Part shown: piece by piece, positions 1 through 8,314 of the stretch
How positions within the stretch are numbered: the stretch's first letter is position 1
Layout of the letters: each line of letters opens with the position of its first letter
Assembly: GCA_001899255.1 (NCBI GenBank)
Contig: MKVX01000020.1
Span: 1 to 64,000, forward strand
DNA length: 64,000 nt
Reading direction: 5' to 3'
Origin: Rhizobiales bacterium 62-47
GTDB lineage: Bacteria; Pseudomonadota; Alphaproteobacteria; Rhizobiales; Xanthobacteraceae
The notes under the pieces: generated by a model
The model's input: only the letters and a program-made list of their open reading frames with translations
The model's database searches: none
Told to the model about the DNA's origin: nothing
Translations under genes and position numbers: made by a program

Positions 1-69
1 GTCCTTGCACGAGAAGTGATCCGCCAGCGGAACCGACTCCAACGCCGCACTCGTCACCTGAACCGTCAT
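1..69 (-). CDS. 5' end of an unidentified gene, cut by the window edge
   Basis: Only the first 23 codons are present. They read MTVQVTSAALESVPLADHF and continue off the left edge. The start is supported by a purine-rich ribosome binding site (GAGGGAG) just upstream on the minus strand. The gene diverges from the GntR regulator at 314, and a long palindrome lies 33 bases upstream of its ATG, so it is probably the first gene of the operon that this regulator controls. The fragment is too short to assign a family. Confidence 0.6.
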   Translation of the reverse strand, partial: MTVQVTSAALESVPLADHFSCKD

Positions 70-101
70 CGCCCGCTCCCTCTTGCGGCAGAACCATCAA
101 C

Positions 102-127
102 ATCAAATGTATCATGTTACATTTCAT
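102..127. promoter_or_regulatory. Palindromic operator candidate for the GntR regulator
   Basis: A nearly symmetric 26-base element. Its core arms AAATGTA (105-111) and TACATTT (118-124) match perfectly around a six-base centre, and the flanking ATC/CAT bases extend the symmetry with one mismatched pair. It sits upstream of the minus-strand gene starting at 69, in an AT-rich divergent intergenic region shared with the FCD-type GntR gene. Regulators of that family commonly bind short palindromes of this kind. Binding is inferred from position and symmetry. Confidence 0.5.
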
Positions 128-313
128 GGAAAGAAGCAAGTGTTTCTAGCCAGATATCGGGAAAGCCGCTCAGTTTCGGAGAGATTTTTGATATATCAGT
201 GGGTTGCGCTATACCGGCTTATCCAAAAATACTAGGGAGCCCTCTTAATTCTTCATTTCAAGTATGCATTATGTGGACTAAGAAGCTCTCAGTTAATCGT
301 CTTGGTGATTCGA

Positions 314-1009
314 ATGCCCAAAAAACTCGTCCGCTCGAACCTAAGCGAAGACGCCTATACGTTTCTCCGCGATCTCTTCATCAACGGCAGCCGCTACAAC
401 CCGGGCGAAAAGATCAGCGTCGAGGAACTCAGCCGCGAACTCGGCGTCAGTCGCACGCCACTCTGGAGCGCCATCAACCGGCTCGAGGCTGAAGGCATCG
501 TCGAAATTGCCCCGCGGCTCGGCGTCTATCTGATCGAGTACGATCCGGAGCGCGTGCTCGACATCTATCTCGCCCGCGAAGCGCTCGAGGGCATGGCCGC
601 GCGACTGGCCGCAGAAAAAATCACCGATCGCCAGCTTGCATTGCTGCGCGCCAACGTCGCCCAGCAACACACCTTCCTCGAACAGGAAGAGGTCGAGGGC
701 TACTACACTATCGCCGTCGATTTTCACGAACAGCTGGTGCGCGCGGCCCAGAGCGTGACGCTCGAACGTCTGCTGGCGTCGATCTTCGCGCAGATCCGCG
801 CCATGCGCGTCCAGCGCAAGAGCTCGCCCCCGATGCATCTGCCGCAATCCTGCGACGACCACGACAAATTGCTGGCCGCGCTGGAAAAGAAAGATCCCGA
901 TCTCGCCGAGCAGGTGATGCGCGCGCACATTCGTGACCTTACCGCGCAGATTCGCCAGGAGGTCGTTCGCTCTCCGCAGCCGAGGAACAAGCGGATCGCC
1001 ATGCTCTAG
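314..1009 (+). CDS. GntR family transcriptional regulator, FCD (FadR-like) subgroup
   Basis: 231 aa DNA-binding regulator. The N-terminal winged helix (about residues 8-70) carries the typical GntR pattern: LSEDAYTFLRDLFINGSRY, then the recognition region ELGVSRTPLWSAINRLEAEG followed by GVYL. The rest is an all-helical FCD ligand-sensing domain with a conserved arginine-rich start (YLAREALEGMAARLAA) and histidine-containing motifs (DFHEQLV, HLPQSCDDHDKLLAAL) that often bind a metal and a carboxylic acid. ATG at 314 is preferred; an in-frame TTG at 302 is possible and no strong ribosome binding site decides it. It diverges from the partial gene at 1-69. The effector is unknown. Confidence 0.85.
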   Translation: MPKKLVRSNLSEDAYTFLRDLFINGSRYNPGEKISVEELSRELGVSRTPLWSAINRLEAEGIVEIAPRLGVYLIEYDPERVLDIYLAREALEGMAARLAAEKITDRQLALLRANVAQQHTFLEQEEVEGYYTIAVDFHEQLVRAAQSVTLERLLASIFAQIRAMRVQRKSSPPMHLPQSCDDHDKLLAALEKKDPDLAEQVMRAHIRDLTAQIRQEVVRSPQPRNKRIAML

Positions 1010-1165
1010 CGCGAGGTCGCTGCGCCGCGCTCGATCGTCTTCGATTTTGCGACAAGGCCGGACGCTCGCGGAACACGCAGATGCACCGGACGGGTTCCTC
1101 TTGCGCGTTTGCTTTTAACAATTCGGCTTAACGGTATCTTGACCGCGATCTGGTCAACTCGCCGA

Positions 1166-1417
1166 ATGTTCGGATCAAAGCAAAAACGCGAACGGCGCTT
1201 TCAGCGCAACCAGCACGCCTGGATCATGCTCGACGGCGGATTCGCCAAACGCGAATGCCAGCTGGCTGACATATCCAGCTCGGGCGCAAAGCTCGTCGTT
1301 TCGCCCGGCGAGCGATTGCCTAGCCAGTTCACAATGAGCACCACGCCGAACGGTCCCGGCAAGCCCTGCAAGATCGTCTGGCGCAACGGCCGAATGGCGG
1401 GCGTCAAATTCTGCTAG
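1166..1417 (+). CDS. PilZ domain protein
   Basis: 83 aa single-domain protein, start at MFGSKQKRERRF. It shows the two halves of the cyclic-di-GMP binding signature: an arginine-rich RERRFQRN stretch near the N-terminus, and LADISSSGAKL (D-x-S-x-x-G form) about 25 residues later, followed by a short beta strand ending in IVWRNGRMAGVKF. PilZ domains bind c-di-GMP and act by protein contact. Proteins this small are usually stand-alone receptors. Neighbours give no target. A longer frame from 1109 exists, but it lacks a ribosome binding site and adds no PilZ sequence. Confidence 0.8.
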   Translation: MFGSKQKRERRFQRNQHAWIMLDGGFAKRECQLADISSSGAKLVVSPGERLPSQFTMSTTPNGPGKPCKIVWRNGRMAGVKFC

Positions 1418-1486
1418 CCCTCTTCTCGCGCGGTGAATATCGGCTTCGCTGCCTCCAACCGGCGGACAAGCCGGTACCTTTCCGAG

Positions 1487-2257
1487 CTATGCAGGCCAAT
1501 AGTAGTTGTCGGGAGTCGGCCGCTTGCCGAAAATGGCTTGTCCCACGCGCACAACGGTCGCACCTTCCTCAATCGCCACCTCGAAATCACCCGTCATCCC
1601 CATCGACAACTCGGTCAGCCCGGCATTGTGTTCGACGGCTTTGTCCCGCAGTTCGCGTAGCAGCACAAAGCAACGGCGAACCTCGGTCATGTCCAATGAA
1701 AACAGCGCCAGCGTCATCAACCCGCGCGGCCTTAGGCGCTGAAATTGCGCAAGCGTGTCAACGAACGGCAGCAGCGCATCGGGGTGCAGGCCGTACTTGC
1801 TCTCCTCGCCGGAGGTGTTGACCTGCACATACACGTCGAGGAAACCGTCCTCGCGCTCGAGGCGCTTATTGAGCCGATCGGCAAGCCGCAGACTGTCGAG
1901 TGCATGGAATTCGCGGGCGAAGCGAGTCAGATATTTGACCTTGTTGGTCTGCAGGTGTCCGACGATGCTCCAATCGATATCGAGATCGCCAAGGGACTCA
2001 CGCTTCGTCATGGCCTCCTGGATCTTGTTCTCACCGAACGCGCTGATCCCCGCCGCATGGGCAAAGCGGAGGACATTGGCTGGCACCGTCTTTGTAATGG
2101 GCAGGAGCCGCACGGACGAACGCGCTCGACCAGCGCGCGCGCAGGCCCGCGCGATACGGTCCTCGACCGACGCCAGATTGGCGCGGAATGTCGCGCGTGG
2201 ATCGGCGCCGAACCTCTCGACGTCCTCGGGAGCAAGCATCGTATCGTGATCAGTCAT
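1487..2257 (-). CDS. YggS/PROSC family pyridoxal-phosphate homeostasis protein
   Basis: 256 aa. Belongs to the alanine-racemase-like PLP-barrel family (YggS / PLPHP), which carries PLP on a lysine and buffers the free cofactor. The PLP lysine is visible in LLPITKTV (about residue 56). Other family landmarks are FGENKIQEA, WSIVGHLQTNK, VQVNTSGEESKYG and the C-terminal phosphate-binding SMGMTGDFEVAIEEGATVVRVG region. The start at MTDHDTM is chosen because the 12 extra upstream codons are not conserved in type. The gene stands alone, with the liv operon ending convergently in order behind it. Confidence 0.93.
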   Translation of the reverse strand: MTDHDTMLAPEDVERFGADPRATFRANLASVEDRIARACARAGRARSSVRLLPITKTVPANVLRFAHAAGISAFGENKIQEAMTKRESLGDLDIDWSIVGHLQTNKVKYLTRFAREFHALDSLRLADRLNKRLEREDGFLDVYVQVNTSGEESKYGLHPDALLPFVDTLAQFQRLRPRGLMTLALFSLDMTEVRRCFVLLRELRDKAVEHNAGLTELSMGMTGDFEVAIEEGATVVRVGQAIFGKRPTPDNYYWPA

Positions 2258-2302
2258 CGCATCTCCGGCGCCTCGGCGCAGGGACGCGAACAAGGCACAA
2301 CG

Positions 2303-3019
2303 CTAGTGAACGCCAAAATAGGCCTTCTTCATTTCTTCGTCGTTTAGAAGTTCTGCGGACGTCCCCTGCGCTACGACAGTTCCCTGACTGATAACATAGC
2401 CGTAATCGGCAATGGCAAGAGTTTGTCTCACGTTTTGCTCGACGAGCAATACGGAAATGCCGGACGTGTTGATCTCGCGGATGATGGCGAAGGAGTCACG
2501 CACCAGCGCCGGGGAAAGACCGAGCGACGGCTCATCGATCAGAAGAATTCGCGGCTCGCTCATCAACGCCCGGCCGATCGAAACCATCGCCTGCTCACCG
2601 CCCGACATCGTGCCGGTGAACTGCTGCTTTCGTTCCGCCAACCGCGGAAAGGTCGCATAGACTTTGTCCAGCCTTTTGACGACGATGGAATTGTCCTTCA
2701 CGAGATAGGCTCCGACGCGCAGGTTCTCCTCGACCGTCATCTTCGGGAACAGCTTGCGACCTTCCGGCACGCAACCGACACCACGTGCAATACGCGCGTG
2801 CGGATAGAGACCACCCAGCGCCTCGCCATCCAGCGAGACCTCTCCTTCGATCACCGGAAGAAGACCGAGGATCGCGCGAATGAGCGAGGTCTTCCCGGAA
2901 CCGTTGGCACCGAGAATGCAGGTAATCGCTCCGGCCTTGGCCGCAATGGATACGCCGGAGAGCACGCGCGCGCTGCCGTAAGCAGCGGTAATGTTTTTCG
3001 TAATCAGAGTCCCGCTCAT
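2303..3019 (-). CDS. livF: Branched-chain amino acid type ABC transporter ATP-binding protein LivF
   Basis: 238 aa cytoplasmic ATPase, last gene of a five-gene HAAT-type importer operon. Visible motifs are Walker A GANGSGKTS, Q-loop region, a clean ABC signature MSGGEQ, Walker B ILLIDEPSLGL and the H-loop region. It is the shorter ATPase class that pairs with LivG. The start ATG overlaps the stop of livG by four bases (ATGA), indicating translational coupling. The N-terminus MSGTLITKNITAAYG is typical. The transported substrate cannot be read from the ATPase. Confidence 0.93.
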   Translation of the reverse strand: MSGTLITKNITAAYGSARVLSGVSIAAKAGAITCILGANGSGKTSLIRAILGLLPVIEGEVSLDGEALGGLYPHARIARGVGCVPEGRKLFPKMTVEENLRVGAYLVKDNSIVVKRLDKVYATFPRLAERKQQFTGTMSGGEQAMVSIGRALMSEPRILLIDEPSLGLSPALVRDSFAIIREINTSGISVLLVEQNVRQTLAIADYGYVISQGTVVAQGTSAELLNDEEMKKAYFGVH

Positions 3020-3789
3020 GATGTCCCCAGGTAGGCCTCCTGCACCCAAGGGTCAGCGACGACAGTCTCGAATGTCCCGTCGGCGACCATGCGGCCGTAG
3101 TTGAGAACCACGCAGCGCTCTGCAACACGCTGCATCAGGTCCATTTCGTGTTCGATGATGACGATGCTCATGCGCGGATTGTTTTTGCGCACGTTGAGAA
3201 TGTCGTCCATGAACTCGCGCGTTTCGTCGGGCGTCATGCCCGCGGACGGTTCATCGAGCAGCAGCAGCCGCGGCTCGGCGATGAGTGCACGGCAAACCTC
3301 GATCCGCCGCCTGTCGATCATGCTCAGGCTGTGCAGAGGATCGAAGATCCGCCGCGCCAGCGGTTCGCTGAAGGCCATCAGCAAGGCATGCACGCGCTCA
3401 TGGTTTTCGCGGACGGCTTCGTTGAACCGCCGGCGGCGCAGCAGATTTCCAATCAGCCCCAAATCGAGCGCATTCTGCCGGCCAATCACGATGTTATCGA
3501 AAACGGAAAGCGACAAGCAGAGACGCGAGCGTTGAAACGTCCGTGTGACGCCGAAGCCGTAGATCTCGCGAGGCTGCAGCCCGCCGATCTCCTGACCATC
3601 GATTGCAATGCGCCCCCCGGCCAATTTGCAAAGGCCCGTGATGGCATTGAAGAAGGTCGTTTTTCCCGAACCGTTGGGGCCAATGAGGCCGGTGATGGAT
3701 CCCTCGACGATATCGAGCGAGAGATTGTCGACCGCGTGAACGCCGCCGAACCTGACGGACACATCTCGCGCCGAGAACAGCTGGTTCAT
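3016..3789 (-). CDS. livG: Branched-chain amino acid type ABC transporter ATP-binding protein LivG
   Basis: 257 aa ATPase partner of LivF. Walker A GPNGSGKTT and Walker B LLLLDEPSAGM are intact, and the C-terminus has the LivG-type ending (VVADPWVQEAYLGTS). The signature loop reads LSMIDRRRIEV, whereas LivG proteins usually have a form near LSYGxQRxLEI; the conserved glycine of the signature is absent, which is odd. The start MNQLFSARDVSVRFGG overlaps the stop of livM by four bases. The longer upstream frame lies inside livM and is rejected. Confidence 0.92.
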   Translation of the reverse strand: MNQLFSARDVSVRFGGVHAVDNLSLDIVEGSITGLIGPNGSGKTTFFNAITGLCKLAGGRIAIDGQEIGGLQPREIYGFGVTRTFQRSRLCLSLSVFDNIVIGRQNALDLGLIGNLLRRRRFNEAVRENHERVHALLMAFSEPLARRIFDPLHSLSMIDRRRIEVCRALIAEPRLLLLDEPSAGMTPDETREFMDDILNVRKNNPRMSIVIIEHEMDLMQRVAERCVVLNYGRMVADGTFETVVADPWVQEAYLGTS

Positions 3790-4928
3790 TGGCCGACCTC
3801 CCTTCTGAACTGGCGCATCGATCGAGGAAACAGTCCCGCCGGCCGGAAACGCAGGACGAGAACCACAAGAATGGCAAAGACAAAGATGCGGTATTCGCCG
3901 ATCCCCTGCAGCTTCTCCGGAAGCACAACCACGAGGATGGCCGCCGGGAGCACCGCCCACAGATTGCCGATGCCGCCGAGAACGATGATCGACAGCATCA
4001 GCAGCGAGTCAGAGAAGGTGAAGTTGCTGGGCGCGATGAAATTCTGCATCATCGCAAACAGCGCGCCGGCAACGCCGATCAGGAAATTTCCAGCGACAAA
4101 GGCGAAGATGCGCCATGCGGCGACATTGATGCCGAAGACCGATGCGCCGATGGTATCCTCGCGCACGGCATCGAGATTGAGGCCGATCCAGCTTTTTTCA
4201 AGATTGCGCGCCAGCAGGAAGAACAGCGTGAACGCGGCAAGAGCCAGCAGCACGTAGTTGAAATAGAACGACGGCTCCAGGGTGCCAAGCTGTATGCCGT
4301 TGAGCAGAGACCTTCCCGCGATGCTGGCACCCTCGACCTTGAGGCCCTGCGGCCCGCCCAATGTATGGTTCACTTCGAGAAAGCTTCGGAACAGCAATCC
4401 GAACGCAATGGTGATCAACGCGGCATAGTGGCCTTTGGTCCTGAGCACCGGCAGAATGATGATGCAGCCGATCATCGCGGCCGTGAGGCCGCCGGCAAGC
4501 AGAGTGAGAAGGGAGGGCACACCGGTGCTTCCCAGCACGGCGGCCGTGTAACCGCCAATTCCGAAGAACGCCGCTCCGGCGAAATTGATGACACCGGCAT
4601 AACCGAACTGGACGGTCAGCCCGACGCAGGCGATTCCGTAGATCAGCACCGACGCTAGCATCATCAACTGGAAATGGTCCTGATGGATCGCGAACGCCAC
4701 GACCAGCACGGCAAGCGGAATGATGGCGATGATCGACGGCCCCGAGTCGTTCAATGTGAACGCGAGATCGCGCCCCGCCCGCATCCGCGAGAAAGCGAAG
4801 ATCGCGACAGCCGCAACGACCAGTGCAGCAAGAACCTGCCACTGGCTCTCGGCCGCAAGCACAATGACTGTCCAGATAACGGCGAGCGCAATGATGGCGA
4901 CCGATGATCCGACGCGCAGCAGACTCAC
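3786..4928 (-). CDS. livM: Branched-chain amino acid type ABC transporter permease LivM
   Basis: 380 aa inner membrane protein with many hydrophobic segments. The family motif appears around YGIACVGLTVQFGYAGVINFAGAAFFGIGGYTAAVLG, and the cytoplasmic coupling region around GLNLDAVREDTIGASVFGINVAAWRIFAFVAGNFLIGVAGALFA. It pairs with LivH to form the channel. GTG at 4928 is chosen because GAGAGG lies eight bases upstream; GTG at 4934 would overlap the livH stop (GTGA) and is the alternative. Its 3' end overlaps livG. Confidence 0.9.
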   Translation of the reverse strand: MSLLRVGSSVAIIALAVIWTVIVLAAESQWQVLAALVVAAVAIFAFSRMRAGRDLAFTLNDSGPSIIAIIPLAVLVVAFAIHQDHFQLMMLASVLIYGIACVGLTVQFGYAGVINFAGAAFFGIGGYTAAVLGSTGVPSLLTLLAGGLTAAMIGCIIILPVLRTKGHYAALITIAFGLLFRSFLEVNHTLGGPQGLKVEGASIAGRSLLNGIQLGTLEPSFYFNYVLLALAAFTLFFLLARNLEKSWIGLNLDAVREDTIGASVFGINVAAWRIFAFVAGNFLIGVAGALFAMMQNFIAPSNFTFSDSLLMLSIIVLGGIGNLWAVLPAAILVVVLPEKLQGIGEYRIFVFAILVVLVLRFRPAGLFPRSMRQFRREVGQ

Positions 4929-4930
4929 GA

Positions 4931-5845
4931 TCACACCCTCTCGCTGTAGCGCTCGGCGATAATTCCGGTCGGAAAGATCGTCATGGCGACAATGATCGCG
5001 GCGAACGCGAAGACGTCGCGGTAACCGCTGGCGTCGGGAAACAGAACGACCCAAATCGTCTGGAGCGCCGCGAAGGCAAAGCCGCCGATGATCGCACCCC
5101 AGATGCTTCCGAGGCCGCCGAGCACCGCCGCCGAGAAGCCGATGATGCCAAGCAGAAGTCCAACGCCGAAATTGATTTCGCTGTAGTAGATGCCGTGCAT
5201 CACACCGGCGATCCCGGCCAGCATGGAACCGAGCGCGAATGTCGCCAGCACCGTCTGCTTGAAGGGAATACCCATCACCTGTGCGGTGTCGCCATCCTGA
5301 GCTACCGCCCGGATGGCCAGCCCGAGCTTGGTATGCCTGATCAACCAGTGCGTCAGAAAGACGATGGCAAAACCCAACGCGAGCAGGATGAGACTGTCGA
5401 GTCGCAGAAAGACGCCGCCGATCTCAACGGGTGAATTAGGCAGCAGCGCCGGAAAAGCCTTGGGATTGGCACCGGTCGGATAGAAAAGACGGATCGCTTC
5501 CCGGATCGCCGTGCCGATCATCAACGTCATCAGCAGAATGTTGAAGGCGGACGAGTTGCGCATGGGGATGACGAAGAACTGCCCGATCGCTGCGCCGACA
5601 AGACCGGTGACGATGCACGCCGCCACGAGGACGATGACGAGGCCGATGACAGGCAGATCGAGGCCGGTCAGTTGCAGCGCGAGAAACGCAACCAGACCGG
5701 AAAAGGCGCCCAGAGTGAGGACGTCACCATGCGAGAACTTGATGACGTCCAGCACCCCGAAGAACAGAGTGAATCCAACGGCGACCAGTGCGTACATGAT
5801 ACCGAGCACGGCGCCGTTGAAAAAGTATTCGAACAGGATCGCCAT
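4931..5845 (-). CDS. livH: Branched-chain amino acid type ABC transporter permease LivH
   Basis: 304 aa membrane protein, second permease of the importer. The N-terminal FNGAVLGIMYALVAVGFTLFFGVLDVIKFSHGD and the loop AIRAVAQDGDTAQVMGIPFKQTVLATFALGSMLAGIAGV are characteristic of LivH. It lies 11 bases downstream of the binding-protein gene and immediately upstream of livM, giving the order binding protein, H, M, G, F on the minus strand. Confidence 0.92.
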   Translation of the reverse strand: MAILFEYFFNGAVLGIMYALVAVGFTLFFGVLDVIKFSHGDVLTLGAFSGLVAFLALQLTGLDLPVIGLVIVLVAACIVTGLVGAAIGQFFVIPMRNSSAFNILLMTLMIGTAIREAIRLFYPTGANPKAFPALLPNSPVEIGGVFLRLDSLILLALGFAIVFLTHWLIRHTKLGLAIRAVAQDGDTAQVMGIPFKQTVLATFALGSMLAGIAGVMHGIYYSEINFGVGLLLGIIGFSAAVLGGLGSIWGAIIGGFAFAALQTIWVVLFPDASGYRDVFAFAAIIVAMTIFPTGIIAERYSERV

Positions 5846-5856
5846 TTTGCAGCGCC

Positions 5857-7017
5857 TCAGTCCTTCGCGATCTTGATCTGGCGTTTGCCGCTGGCGTATT
5901 CGCTATCCTCCCACCGGACCCAGCGACCGTCCTGAGCCACGTATTTGGTGGACGCAACGCTGTTGTTGCGGTGGTCGTCGAAGGTGATCGGTCCGGCGAT
6001 GCTCGGATATCCCTTCGTCGCGTTCAGAACGTCGAGAACTTTCTTGCGATCCGGGCCGACCTTTTCGATGGCGGACATGATCAGGTCGGCGGCGACATAC
6101 GCGTAGGGACCGTAAGGCTCCGCCGGATCCTTGAAGGCGGCCTTCTGATAATCGTCCACGAATTTCTTGCCGCCCGGAAGGGTTTCCGCCGGCGCGCCAT
6201 TGTGGAAGGCGATCGTGGCTTCGGCGGTCGGGCCCAATGCCTCGAGATAGGACGTGGACATGATGCCGGAGACGCCGGCGAACTGAATGTTGACGCCGAG
6301 GCGCTCCATCTGCGAGCGCACCCGCACGCCAAGCGGCGTCAAACCTGCGAAGACGACGATTTGCGGCTTGGCTTCCTTGATCTTCAGGAGTTCGGCAGAG
6401 AAATCCTGCTGATCGGCGCCGACGCCAAACGTGCCGATGATTTGTCCATCGGTCTTGGCAATCTTCTCCTGGAAGAACTTGAGCAGGCCGTTGCCGTAGT
6501 CAGTCGTGTCATGAACGATGACCCACTTCTTGTAGCCTTGCTTGGTCAGGAAGTCTGTCGCGACCGCGGTCTCGTCGAGCATCGATCCGTTGACGCGATG
6601 GATCTCCTTGTAGTCGTTGCCATAGGTGATGGCCGGAAGGATCGCACCCCATACGACGGCCGGCATGCCGAAACGGTGATAGACATCGACCGCGGCGATG
6701 GCTACGGCCGAACAATAGTGCGTCACGCCGGCGACGATATGCCGATCGGTCGCAGCACGCGTCGCCACTTGAATGCCGACGTTCGGTTTGCACTCGTCAT
6801 CGAGCGCGACGAGTTCGTATTTGTACTTCGAAGAAGGATTGTCGTTTCTCAGGTTCACTGCAAGCGCGGCGGAATTTCTGCCGCCAACGCCCGCCGCCGA
6901 GTTGCCGCCGGACAATGGGCCGATAAAGGCGATCTTGACCGTTTCCTTGGACTGCGCCTGGGCACCGACGGCGGATGCGATCAATGCGACGCCGACAACT
7001 GCTGCTTTCAACAACAT
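5857..7017 (-). CDS. ABC transporter periplasmic substrate-binding protein, LivK-like (type I fold)
   Basis: 386 aa. It begins with a cleavable signal peptide (MLLKAAVVGVALIASAVGAQAQS) and has a Peripla_BP_6-type domain: KIAFIGPLSGGNSAAG near the N-terminus and a long bilobed body. The ribosome binding site AAGGGGAAG precedes the ATG. It is the promoter-proximal gene of the liv-like operon and diverges from an IclR regulator. Such receptors in rhizobia bind amino acids, amides, aromatic acids or ureides; the ligand is not deducible here. Confidence 0.9.
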   Translation of the reverse strand: MLLKAAVVGVALIASAVGAQAQSKETVKIAFIGPLSGGNSAAGVGGRNSAALAVNLRNDNPSSKYKYELVALDDECKPNVGIQVATRAATDRHIVAGVTHYCSAVAIAAVDVYHRFGMPAVVWGAILPAITYGNDYKEIHRVNGSMLDETAVATDFLTKQGYKKWVIVHDTTDYGNGLLKFFQEKIAKTDGQIIGTFGVGADQQDFSAELLKIKEAKPQIVVFAGLTPLGVRVRSQMERLGVNIQFAGVSGIMSTSYLEALGPTAEATIAFHNGAPAETLPGGKKFVDDYQKAAFKDPAEPYGPYAYVAADLIMSAIEKVGPDRKKVLDVLNATKGYPSIAGPITFDDHRNNSVASTKYVAQDGRWVRWEDSEYASGKRQIKIAKD

Positions 7018-7361
7018 TGCATCTTCCCCTTGTTATTTCGAAGGTGCACAGCACCCTCCGATTGCGTGAACGTCCTTCCCTTAACGACCGTTTTCGTCCG
7101 CGACCCGGGCGCACGTCGAAGCGCAACCCTTTGGTGGCGGCCTACCTGATATTCGCTGATCGATGCTTGCCATGCGTCACAGCACCCCGGATGCGGCCAC
7201 GCGCAACATCCGCAAATCCGCGACGGACATTGCATTCGGATCCCGCAACGGCTCGCGTCGTGCGGCAGCGCGTGTCGACGGCTGCTGGCGAAACTTGAAC
7301 GTTCGTCCTCACAGGGGGCCACCTCCGCAGATTGGACGACATCGAAAGTCGCATTATTTTT
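7018..7361. other. Divergent intergenic region, no gene
   Basis: Upstream region shared by the liv-like operon and the IclR gene. No convincing reading frame was found on either strand: the frames present are high-GC shadows with no ribosome binding site. It becomes AT-rich toward 7340-7480, where the tandem operator candidate lies. Confidence 0.5.
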
Positions 7362-7396
7362 AGTTCGACATATTGAACCAAGTTCGATACATTGAA
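7362..7396. promoter_or_regulatory. Tandem operator candidate for the IclR regulator
   Basis: Two 16-base copies, AGTTCGACATATTGAA (7362-7377) and AGTTCGATACATTGAA (7381-7396), match at 14 of 16 positions. Their starts are 19 bases apart, nearly two helical turns. Each copy is itself an imperfect inverted repeat (TTC...GAA). They lie in the AT-rich divergent region about 100 bases upstream of the IclR gene, on its promoter side, and could control both directions. IclR proteins usually bind as pairs of dimers to tandem palindromes, which fits; binding itself is inferred. Confidence 0.55.
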
Positions 7397-7494
7397 TTTT
7401 GACATCAAATTTGGGATTGTCAATGGACTCACCGCCGCAGCAAAATTTCTGCAGCGCGACAAGTTTGGAATGCGTAACGCAACGGAATGTTTGA

Positions 7495-8286
7495 ATGGCA
7501 CTTTCGAAAAAACCGCCGATCAAGAAAGATCTCGCTCCCGCTTTGACGCGCGGCTTGAGCATCTTGACCTTCATCGCGCGCGCCGGACGATCGGTGAACA
7601 TGACCGAGATTGCCGAAGAGCTCGGCATTGCAAAGAGCTCGGCACACGGGCTGCTCGTCACGCTCGTGGACGCCGGTTTCCTGGAACGGCTATCGAACAG
7701 CAGTTATCGGCTGGGTCTTCGCGTCGTCGAATTGGCGAACGCACGCATCGAAAGTTCGGAGCTCCCCGCGGAGTTCTACGCGACATGGAATCGCTACCCG
7801 CAGTTCCATCGAGAAGCCGCGATTCTTGCCGTGCTCGATGGTCCCGACGTGATCTACATCGCGTGCCGCAACAGCCCGCTCGCGCTCGGCATCACCTTCA
7901 GGCCAGGCATGAAGCTGCCCGCGTGCTGCACGGCAACCGGAAAGGCTCTGCTCAGCACGCTCTCCAACAAGGAGGTGCGGGAGTTCTACAAACGACATGA
8001 CCTCGTCAAGCTGACGCAGAACAGCGTGCCGAACGTCAATCAGCTCGTGAAGCAACTCGAGGAGATCCGCGAGCGCGGCTTCTCGATCGACGACGGTGAA
8101 ACGCGCGATCACATGTGGTCGATCGGCGCACCCATCCACGGCTGGGAAGGCCAGGGTTCGGAAGCGGCCGTCGCCATCAGCTATTTGCGATCGGAGATAA
8201 CGCCCGAGAAAATCGCCCTCGCCAGCGATTACATCAAGAACTTCGCCAAGGCGCTGTCGCAGACGGGTAGCGCATTCAAATCCTGA
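7495..8286 (+). CDS. IclR family transcriptional regulator
   Basis: 263 aa. N-terminal winged helix-turn-helix at about residues 15-75 (LTRGLSILTFIARAGRSVNMTEIAEELGIAKSSAHGLLVTLVDAGFLE), then the C-terminal effector-binding domain. That domain shows typical IclR patterns: GPDVIYIA, RPGMKLPACCTATGKALLS, a GFSIDDGET loop and APIHGWEGQGSEAAVAIS. It diverges from the liv-like operon and precedes a LysR gene by 28 bases, so it probably regulates uptake and catabolism of the transported compound. The repeats at 7362-7396 are its likely operator. Confidence 0.9.
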   Translation: MALSKKPPIKKDLAPALTRGLSILTFIARAGRSVNMTEIAEELGIAKSSAHGLLVTLVDAGFLERLSNSSYRLGLRVVELANARIESSELPAEFYATWNRYPQFHREAAILAVLDGPDVIYIACRNSPLALGITFRPGMKLPACCTATGKALLSTLSNKEVREFYKRHDLVKLTQNSVPNVNQLVKQLEEIRERGFSIDDGETRDHMWSIGAPIHGWEGQGSEAAVAISYLRSEITPEKIALASDYIKNFAKALSQTGSAFKS

Positions 8287-8314
8287 TGGCGCGCTTGACA
8301 GGAGCGAGCACTGC

